57,371 nt of DNA from a bacterium (GTDB lineage Bacteria; Planctomycetota; J058; JAJDCP01). The notes beneath the pieces were generated by a model that did not search any database, had not been told where the DNA came from, and saw nothing but the letters and a program-made list of their open reading frames with translations. This document shows positions 6,623 to 13,403 of the stretch, piece after piece. Positions within the stretch are counted from its first letter, which is position 1, and every line of letters starts with the position of its first letter. Made by a program: the position numbers and the translations under genes. Location of the stretch: positions 1 to 57,371 of the forward strand of contig JAUIEM010000003.1 in assembly GCA_030428695.1 (NCBI GenBank). The letters are read 5' to 3'.

Positions 6623-9072
6623 GTCTGTCCTCCTGCGCGGCCGACCTCCACGGACGGGGCGGTGCCCGATCCGCTCCAGGTCTCGATGATGCGTTGCACG
6701 TTCTTCGGTCGGAAGGGCTTGGTGACGAAGTCGACCATGCCCGCGTCGAGGCAGCGCTGGCGCTCTTCGGCGAGCACGTTGGCGGACATTGCGATGATAG
6801 TCGGCGGCGACGGGACCTCTGCGAGGATGCGACGGGTCGCCTCGACGCCGTCCATCACCGGCATCTGCATGTCCATCAGCACGAGGTCGAAGGCCTCTTC
6901 CTTCGCCCGCGCGAGCGCCTGGCTGCCGTTCTCGGCGAGGCAGGGTGTGTAGCCCATCCGGGCGAGCAGCTCGCGGATGAACAGCCGGTTGAACTTGTTG
7001 TCCTCGGCGACCAGGATGCGCAGCGAGATCGTGTCCGCGAGCCGCACCACGGTGCTGACCCGCTGCGAGGGCACCTTGCGCGCGGCCGAGCAGAGCAGGG
7101 CGGTCAGGGTGTTGTAGAGCTGCGAGTGCTTGATCGGCTTCTCGAGCAGCTGCACACCCTCCGCCTCGGCGGCCCCGTTCCGTCCCGCGAGGGGAACCAG
7201 CCGGATCACCGCTGTCTGCGCCCGTTCGAGGAGCCCGACGCCGCGGTCGCTGACGGCGAAGTCGACCGTGCGGCCGTCACTTCCGCCGGACGTGACCTCG
7301 ACGAGGACGGCCGCGTCGCGGCTGAACTTGATGGCGTTGCTGACGAGGTTGCTCAGCACCTGCCGCACGCGGTTGCGATCGGTGCGCACCGCGTAGGGGA
7401 GGTCGGCGCCGAGGTCGTAGATCAGCTCGATCCGCCGCTCGGTGGCGCGCACGGCCTGGATGTCGAAGACGTCCTCGACGACATCGCGGAGCACGGTCGC
7501 TTCGACCACCAGCGGCATCGCTCCCGATTCGATCTTCTCGTAGTCGAGGATGTCGTTGACGATCGCGAGCAGCGCCTCGCCCGAGGTGCGTACCACCCGC
7601 ACGTACTGCCGCTGCTTGCGGCTCAGCTCGCCCTCGCTGAGCAGCTCGGCCATGCCGATGATGCCGTTCATCGGCGTCCGCACCTCGTGGCTCATCGTCG
7701 CGAGGAAGCGGGTGCGCACCGCCGCGGACTCCTGCGCGCGGTCGCGGGCGAGCTTGAGCTCCTCGTTCGCGACCTCGAGCTCGGCGGTGCGCGTCTTGAC
7801 CCGCAGCTCGAGGGTGTCGCGCGCCGTCGCCAGCGCGCGGGCGGTGTCGCGGTGGTGCTCGGCCTCCTTCCACAGCTCGACGTTGCGCTCCTCGAGGGCG
7901 TCGGCGAGCTGCCGCCGCTCCCGCTCGAGGATGTGGAAGCGGTCGGCGAGGGCGAGGGCGAGGAGCGCCATCTGCAGCAGGGAGCCGAGCTGCATCGCGT
8001 GGTCGGTCAGGAAGCTGCGGTCGACCACCCCGAGCCGGTTGCAGCACAACAGGACGATGCCGAGCAGGAAGACCGACCAGCCCGCCAGATACAGCCGCGC
8101 CGGCGTGTAGCCCCGCAGATAGACCGCGACCCCGACCGCGAACACCGCGAGCGCGTTGGCGATGGCGAGCAGGACGGTCGGGACGACGATCACGCGGTAC
8201 GAGACCACGGGCGTGGCGCAGACCAGCAGCCCGCACAGCAGGGCGAAGGCCCGCAGCGTCCGGTGCAGGCCGGGGTAGCGGGCGGTGCCGAGGAAGCTCG
8301 CGGCGAAGCGGTTCATCAACAGACTGGCGAGGCCGGCGCTCAGCGGGATCGCGACTCCATTCCAGACCGGCAGCTGCGGCCACAGGAACTGATACGCGAG
8401 CCCCCGCAGGGCCATGTCGCAGACGCCGAACGCGAGGCCGAAGGCGACGTACCAGAGGTACATCCCCTGGCGCAGCGAGATGGCCAGGCCGAGCACGTAG
8501 AGGACCATGATCAGGAGCGCGCCGTAGTACATCCCCAGGCCGATGGAGTCCCGCGCGGTCCCCGCTGTCAGCAGCTCGGCTCGCCAGACGTGGAGCGGGA
8601 CCTGCAGGGCCGTGCTCGAGCGCACGCGGAGGAGCAGCGTCCGCCGCCCATCCGCGGCCATCCGGACCGGCAGGAGGAAGTTCCGGTGCGCGAGCGGGCG
8701 CTCCGCGAAGGGCAGCCGGTCGCCGACCGTGAACAGCGCTTCGTGCGGCGCCTCGGTGTCGTACAGACGCACATCGTCGAGCAGCGGGAAGGCGACCTCC
8801 AGCCAGGCGGTCAGCGCGAGGCTGTCGGGGTTGGCGAGGGTGAAGCGCAGCCACAGGGTCGCGTCGCTGAAGCCGAAGCCGGGCACTTCCTGGTCGCTGG
8901 GCGTGAACTGCGCGGGGCTCGCCGGTCCGCACAGCGCGGGGGCGGTCGCGGTCGCGGCGCTGTCGAGCCAGACCTCGACCCGGCCTCCGATGGCGGTCTC
9001 CGCGGCGCCGGGCTCGAGCCAGACCAGGCCTGGACAGGCGAGCACCCAGCCGAGCCACAGGGAGGCGAGCAT
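6619..9072 (-). CDS. 7TM-DISM hybrid histidine kinase with internally deleted catalytic/receiver region
   Basis: 817 aa. Signal sequence, an extracytoplasmic 7TMR-DISM beta domain (about 30-165), a seven-helix membrane block (about 175-385), a coiled coil, a HisKA domain with MSHEVRTPMNGIIG (phospho-acceptor H462), a partial HATPase domain, and a C-terminal receiver with LVLMDMQMP (acceptor D734). After the N-box (NLVSNAIKF) and a G1-like DRGVG (609-613) the protein runs within about 30 residues into LLEKPIKHSQLY (K645), which normally ends an inactive receiver. The F and G2 boxes and the first four-fifths of that receiver are missing, with the frame intact, so autophosphorylation is doubtful. 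ATG 9072 is preceded by GAGGAGA and lies 9 nt after the upstream stop. Confidence 0.88.
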   Translation of the reverse strand: MLASLWLGWVLACPGLVWLEPGAAETAIGGRVEVWLDSAATATAPALCGPASPAQFTPSDQEVPGFGFSDATLWLRFTLANPDSLALTAWLEVAFPLLDDVRLYDTEAPHEALFTVGDRLPFAERPLAHRNFLLPVRMAADGRRTLLLRVRSSTALQVPLHVWRAELLTAGTARDSIGLGMYYGALLIMVLYVLGLAISLRQGMYLWYVAFGLAFGVCDMALRGLAYQFLWPQLPVWNGVAIPLSAGLASLLMNRFAASFLGTARYPGLHRTLRAFALLCGLLVCATPVVSYRVIVVPTVLLAIANALAVFAVGVAVYLRGYTPARLYLAGWSVFLLGIVLLCCNRLGVVDRSFLTDHAMQLGSLLQMALLALALADRFHILERERRQLADALEERNVELWKEAEHHRDTARALATARDTLELRVKTRTAELEVANEELKLARDRAQESAAVRTRFLATMSHEVRTPMNGIIGMAELLSEGELSRKQRQYVRVVRTSGEALLAIVNDILDYEKIESGAMPLVVEATVLRDVVEDVFDIQAVRATERRIELIYDLGADLPYAVRTDRNRVRQVLSNLVSNAIKFSRDAAVLVEVTSGGSDGRTVDFAVSDRGVGLLERAQTAVIRLVPLAGRNGAAEAEGVQLLEKPIKHSQLYNTLTALLCSAARKVPSQRVSTVVRLADTISLRILVAEDNKFNRLFIRELLARMGYTPCLAENGSQALARAKEEAFDLVLMDMQMPVMDGVEATRRILAEVPSPPTIIAMSANVLAEERQRCLDAGMVDFVTKPFRPKNVQRIIETWSGSGTAPSVEVGRAGGQT

Positions 9073-9081
9073 AGCGTCTCC

Positions 9082-10890
9082 TCAGCCCACCAGCCGTGCG
9101 AGCTCGAGGGCCTTGCGCACACGCAGCTGGAAGATCTCATCGGCGATCGGCTTGGTGATGAAGTCGACCGCCCCGAGGCGCAGGGCCCGCGCCTCGAGCT
9201 CGACCTGGCCGGCCCCGGTCATCATCAACACCGGCACGCCGATGTCCTTGGCCCGCAGGATGTCGAGCAGGGCGAAGCCGTCCAGACCCGGCAGGTGGAC
9301 GTCGCAGAGCAGCAGGTCGAAGCTCCCCCCGCCGAGGGCGAGCAGCGCATCCGGACCATCGCTGCCCGCGGTGACCTCGTAGCCCTCGAGGGCGAGGATG
9401 GTCTCGGCCCAGGCACAGAAGTCCGGGTCGTCGTCGACGAGCAGGATGCGGTGCACGGTCCCGCTGTCGCCCTGGCGGGTCCGGGCGAGGGCGAGCTCGA
9501 GCCGGTTCCGCAGCAGGGTCTGGTGCAGGGGCTTGACCAGGTAATCGTCCGCGCCGAGGCCGAGGCAGGTCTGGACGTTCCCGAAGTCGTCGAGGGCGCT
9601 GACGACGACGACGGGGATCTTCGCGTAGGCGGGGGTCTGCAGCTGGCGCAGGACCTCGTAGCCGTCGACCTCCGGCATCAGGATGTCGAGGAGCAGGAGA
9701 TCGACCGCCTGGCCGCGCAGGATCTCGAGCGCCTCGCGTCCATCCCGCGCCTCGAGCGTCTGGCAGCCGATCGCCTCGACGTGCCGGACGAGCAGACGGC
9801 GGTTGAAGGCGTTGTCGTCGGCGACGAGCACGCGGGTCTCCGACATGTCGGGGCGCGCGCCGCCGGCCTGCAGGATCTCGGCCTTCAGGACCGGGAAGGC
9901 CTGGAGCGTCGTCTCGCTGCTGTCCGACCAGTGGACGCCGGTGACCATGCCGAGCTCCTCGGCGAGCTCGAGGCCGGACGGATAGCGCTCCTTGGGGTCC
10001 TTGGCGAGCAGCCGCGCGATCACCGCGAGGATGCCGTCGCTGAGGTCCGGGCGCCGCGCGCGCAGATCGGGCGGCGGGTCGTAGCAGTGCTGCTTCATCA
10101 GGTTCGCGAAGGACGGGCCGGGAAACGGCGGGGCCCCGGTCAGCAGCTCGACCAGGCTGCAGCCGAGGGCGTAGAGGTCGGAGGCGTGTCCCGTGGTCGT
10201 GCAGTCGTCCCAGTGCTCCGGAGAGCTGTAGGCGGGGCTGCCGAGCAGGGCGTCGACCTGGGTCAGGGCGTCGTCGGAAGCCTCGAGCTTGGCGAGACCG
10301 AAGTCCCCGACCTTGATGCGCCCTCCCGCGGTCAGGAGCAGGTTGTCGGGCTTGATGTCGCGGTGCACGATGCCCTTCTCGGCGGCGGCCCAGAGACCGA
10401 GGGCCGCCTGGCGCACGATCTCGGCGGCGCGGGTCTCGGCGATGTTCTTGCCGACCAGACCGCGCACCGAGCCGCCCTCGGCGAGGGAGGTGACGATCCA
10501 GAACAGCGCGTCCTCCTCGAACATGTCGTGGATCGCGATGATGTGGGGGTTGTCGATCTGGGCGAGCAGCCGCGCCTCCTGGCGGAAGCGCTCGATCAAG
10601 AGCGCGCGCTTCGACAGATCGGGGGCGAGCACCTTGAGGGCGACCTCACGGCCGAGCTGCAGCTGCCGCGCTGCGAACACGGTGCCCATGCCCCCCCGTC
10701 CGAGCACACCGTGGATGGCGTAGCCGCGGATCGTGCGTCCGAGGAACTCGCCGGTGCCGAGCCCGAGCGTCGTGAGGTCTCCGATCAGCGTCGGCAACTC
10801 CGCGCTCCGGAACGCGCCGGACTGTGAGCGTCCGCACTGCGGGCAGAAGCGCGCCGGGGCCTCGAAACGATGGCCGCAACTACACTGCAT
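9082..10890 (-). CDS. Zinc-ribbon Ser/Thr kinase fused to two receiver domains
   Basis: 602 aa. ATG 10890 is chosen because GGAGGA lies upstream and the protein then starts with a zinc ribbon (C3-x-C5, C16-x2-C19). The kinase domain (about 50-310) is complete: GRGGMGTVF, VALK, HRDIKPDN, DFG. It is followed by receiver 1 (LLLLDILMPEVDG, acceptor D402) and receiver 2 (LLLCDVHLPGLDG, acceptor D530), each with the conserved KP lysine. This architecture lets a histidine phosphorelay feed into a Ser/Thr kinase, or the reverse. The start overlaps the upstream Hpt gene by 11 nt, making the Hpt protein the obvious phosphodonor for these receivers (inference). No DNA-binding output domain is present. 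Confidence 0.92.
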   Translation of the reverse strand: MQCSCGHRFEAPARFCPQCGRSQSGAFRSAELPTLIGDLTTLGLGTGEFLGRTIRGYAIHGVLGRGGMGTVFAARQLQLGREVALKVLAPDLSKRALLIERFRQEARLLAQIDNPHIIAIHDMFEEDALFWIVTSLAEGGSVRGLVGKNIAETRAAEIVRQAALGLWAAAEKGIVHRDIKPDNLLLTAGGRIKVGDFGLAKLEASDDALTQVDALLGSPAYSSPEHWDDCTTTGHASDLYALGCSLVELLTGAPPFPGPSFANLMKQHCYDPPPDLRARRPDLSDGILAVIARLLAKDPKERYPSGLELAEELGMVTGVHWSDSSETTLQAFPVLKAEILQAGGARPDMSETRVLVADDNAFNRRLLVRHVEAIGCQTLEARDGREALEILRGQAVDLLLLDILMPEVDGYEVLRQLQTPAYAKIPVVVVSALDDFGNVQTCLGLGADDYLVKPLHQTLLRNRLELALARTRQGDSGTVHRILLVDDDPDFCAWAETILALEGYEVTAGSDGPDALLALGGGSFDLLLCDVHLPGLDGFALLDILRAKDIGVPVLMMTGAGQVELEARALRLGAVDFITKPIADEIFQLRVRKALELARLVG

Positions 10891-11254
10891 GGCCGGGCTC
10901 CTCCGAGGTCTGCCCGAGCTTCGCCCGCAGGTAGCGACGCAGGGGGCGATAGGCGCGCTCGATCGCGGCGACCTGGTCGGAGGCATCGGCGGGCAGGGCG
11001 CCGTCGCGGGCGGCGGCCTCGAGCCCGCCCGCCGCGTCGCTCAATCCCGAGGCGTCGAGGTTCGCGGCGCTGCCGCGGATGCTGTGGGCGCGGGCGACGG
11101 TCTCCTTCGGGTCATCCGCGGCGACGGCTCCGCGGAGGGCCTCGAGCTCTCCGTCCGTGGTCTCGACGAAGGTCTCGTAGAGCTCGCGGCACATCGCGTC
11201 GCCCAGTGTCAGCTCGAGCTCCGCGATCAGGCGCGCGGTCGATTCCTCGATCAT
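10880..11254 (-). CDS. Stand-alone Hpt phosphotransfer protein
   Basis: 124 aa, all helical, with the Hpt signature ARAHSIRGSAANL carrying the phospho-acceptor H57. Hpt proteins shuttle a phosphoryl group between receiver aspartates. ATG 11254 overlaps the stop of the upstream ethylene-receptor-like kinase (ATGA) and is preceded by GAGGAGA. Its 3' end overlaps the Ser/Thr kinase-receiver gene. The gene order kinase-REC, Hpt, kinase-REC-REC suggests a His-Asp-His-Asp relay ending on the Ser/Thr kinase protein. Confidence 0.9.
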   Translation of the reverse strand: MIEESTARLIAELELTLGDAMCRELYETFVETTDGELEALRGAVAADDPKETVARAHSIRGSAANLDASGLSDAAGGLEAAARDGALPADASDQVAAIERAYRPLRRYLRAKLGQTSEEPGHAV

Positions 11255-13080
11255 CTCTCGTCTCCTCGCTCGGGAAGGGGGCCTGGCGGATCGTCGGAGA
11301 GCCCGGTCACCGTCGCCGCGACGGCCCGGGTCGCGTCGAGCAACGCGGCGACGGGCTCCTCGGGATCCCCGGCCGTGTCGCGCACGCGCCGCGCACGCTC
11401 GAGAAGGGTGCGCAGGGGCGCGTCCAGGCTGTCGAGCAGGCGCGCCTTGTCGCTCGCGACGCGGGCGCGTGCCCGGTCGCGGTCCGCGACGGCTGCCCGC
11501 GCCTCTCGCCGCAGGCGCCGCAGGCGTAGCAGGTTGGCGACGCGGGTCAGCAGCTCGTGGGGATGGAAGGGTTTGTACACGTACTCGTCCGCGCCGACCG
11601 ACCAGCCGCGCATCAGGGCGTTGCGGTTGGTCAAGGCGGTCACGAGCACAATCGGCAGCTCGGCGTGGGCCGGATCGGCGCGGAGCGTGCGGCACAGGTC
11701 GAAGCCGTCGCGCTTCGGCATCATCACGTCGGCGAGCAGCAGGTCGGGCTCCCAGCTCCTGACACGCGCGAGGGCCTCGTCGCCGTCCGCCGCGGTCGCC
11801 ACGTCGGCGGCGTCGCCGAGGACCCGGGCGAGGTAGGCGCGCATCTCCGGGTTGTCCTCGGCGACGAGCACCCGGGGGAGGGCTTCGCCGCTGGGCCTGC
11901 GCGCGCGGGCCGGGGAACTGGCGACGGGGATCGGAACCGGCATCCGTCGCGGGCTCGCCGCTTCCGCGCCGGAGGTCGGGGGCGCGTCGCAGGTGACGGT
12001 GAAGGTGCTGCCCTGGCCGGGGCTGCTCCGCACCCCGACCTCTCCGCCGAGCAGCTTCGCGAACTGACGGACCAGGGCCAGGCCGAGCCCGGTGCCCTCG
12101 AAGCGACGCGTAGGCGTGCTCTCGACCTGGCGGAACTTCTCGAACAGGCCGTCGATGTCCTCGGCGCGGATGCTGATCCCGGTGTCCTCGACCTCGAGTG
12201 TCAGCCGTGTCCCGTCGTGGCGGACGCGGATGTCGATCGCGCCCTCGGCGGGGGTGAACTTGATCGCGTTGCCGAGGAGGTTGAACAGGATGTGCTCGTA
12301 CAGGTAGCTGTCCATCGCGACGCGCAGCGGATCGGGCCGGACGTCGACCGTCACGGTCTGGCCCTTGGCGTCCAACGCCGGGCCGAAGTCCGCGACGATC
12401 GCGCGGGTCAGCGCCGCCAGGGCGATCGGTTGGCGGCGCACCGTGAGCTGATCGGCGTCGAGCTTCGAGAAGTCGAGCAGGCTGAGGACCATCTGCATCA
12501 GCCGCACCGCGTTGTTGTGGACGGTCCGCAGGCTGTGGGCGCGGTCGCCGAGAGGGTCGGCGCAGCTCTCGGCGAGCAGGGACTCGAGGGGTCCGAGGAT
12601 CAACGTCAGCGGGGTGCGCAGCTCGTGGGAGACCGTCGCGAGGAAGTCGTCCTTGACCCGCTCGGAGGCGAGCAACTTCGCATTGGCGGCCCGCAGACGC
12701 TCTGCCTGGGCGCCGAGCGCGGTCTGGGCGGCCTTGCGCTCCGTGACCTCGAGCTGGAGGCGCCGGTTGAGGCGCTCGAGCGCCTCCCGGCTGCGCAGGG
12801 CGAGCGCGCGGGGGAGGAGCGGGACGAGGCAGAACACGGTCGCGATCGAGATCGCGGCCGTCGACAGCTTGAGCAGGCCGGAGAAGCGGTACATCGGCGC
12901 GACCGACGTCCGCGCGTCCGCGAGGTGGGTCGTCCCGCACAGGACGATGAACGCGCCGAACAGCAGGAACAGGTGGGGGAAGGGGAGATCCCGGCGCTTC
13001 TTGAGGAAGTACACGAGCACGGCGGGAATCGCCAGGTACGCGATGCCGATCAGGAGGTCCGAGCCGTTGTGGAGCCACAC
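11251..13080 (-). CDS. Hybrid histidine kinase with ethylene-receptor (ETR1)-like membrane sensor
   Basis: 609 aa. Three N-terminal membrane helices (about 7-95) carry SDLLIGIAYLAIP and FGAFIVLCGTTHL. D8, Y15, I18, P19, I45, C48 and H52 have the same spacing as ETR1 D25, Y32, I35, P36, I62, C65 and H69, where the Cys and His hold the Cu(I) cofactor that binds ethylene. A coiled coil, HisKA (VSHELRTPL, H152), a complete HATPase (N box NLLGNAIKF, G1 DTGISI, G2 EGTGLGLAL), a receiver (LLLADVMMP, D451) and a C-terminal helical tail follow. No GAF domain lies between sensor and kinase, unlike plant ETR1 and many bacterial homologues. The start is taken as GTG 13080 because an in-frame stop lies 21 nt upstream. 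No strong ribosome site supports it. First gene of the operon. Confidence 0.9.
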   Translation of the reverse strand: MWLHNGSDLLIGIAYLAIPAVLVYFLKKRRDLPFPHLFLLFGAFIVLCGTTHLADARTSVAPMYRFSGLLKLSTAAISIATVFCLVPLLPRALALRSREALERLNRRLQLEVTERKAAQTALGAQAERLRAANAKLLASERVKDDFLATVSHELRTPLTLILGPLESLLAESCADPLGDRAHSLRTVHNNAVRLMQMVLSLLDFSKLDADQLTVRRQPIALAALTRAIVADFGPALDAKGQTVTVDVRPDPLRVAMDSYLYEHILFNLLGNAIKFTPAEGAIDIRVRHDGTRLTLEVEDTGISIRAEDIDGLFEKFRQVESTPTRRFEGTGLGLALVRQFAKLLGGEVGVRSSPGQGSTFTVTCDAPPTSGAEAASPRRMPVPIPVASSPARARRPSGEALPRVLVAEDNPEMRAYLARVLGDAADVATAADGDEALARVRSWEPDLLLADVMMPKRDGFDLCRTLRADPAHAELPIVLVTALTNRNALMRGWSVGADEYVYKPFHPHELLTRVANLLRLRRLRREARAAVADRDRARARVASDKARLLDSLDAPLRTLLERARRVRDTAGDPEEPVAALLDATRAVAATVTGLSDDPPGPLPERGDER

Positions 13081-13403
13081 GAGCTCCGTGGTCCAACCCC
13101 CTCACCGACCGCGCGGGACGAATCCCGCCGTCTCGAACAGCCACTTGAAGGATCCCACCGAGCCTCCGTCCGGAGCGCAGCTCCTTCTCCTCGCGGCGTT
13201 CGAGGGGGAATGGCCGCGGACCTTGCCCGGAACGGGCGTGTCCGGCCCGATCTTGCGCGCCGGGATCAAGCCTTGGCAGTATAGGCGATTCTGCTTCGAT
13301 CAGCAGTTCGCTTGGTCGGAGATCGCACGGTTGCGCCTCCCGGAGCCTCACGCGCCGGGCGACGGCCGCGTCATGGAGGGCGGCGACCAGTCGGTCGCGG
13401 GGC
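13081..13403. other. Intergenic region upstream of the signalling operon
   Basis: 323 bases without a convincing gene. The only AT-richer stretch, about 13270-13310, reads on the minus strand as GCCTATACTGCC. TATACT (complement of 13278-13283) is a fair -10 hexamer for the operon that starts at 13080, but no good -35 lies 16-18 bp upstream of it. Nothing else was recognised. Confidence 0.4.

Noticed and set aside
7130..7260. Frameshift as the cause of the missing catalytic boxes in the 7TM-DISM kinase
   Set aside because: The reading frame continues into intact receiver motifs and there are too few bases between the flanking motifs to hold the missing ~150-180 residues in any frame. A deletion or an assembly collapse remains possible.
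6694..10827. Very long plus-strand open frame opposite the signalling operon
   Set aside because: It is rich in His/Gln/Arg/Val with no domain motifs and lies fully antisense to four genes with clear kinase, receiver and Hpt motifs; a GC-rich shadow. Similar long shadows at 17980-22809 and 24501-29387 (opposite the macroglobulins) and at 2142-5051 (opposite serS/glpD) were dropped for the same reason.
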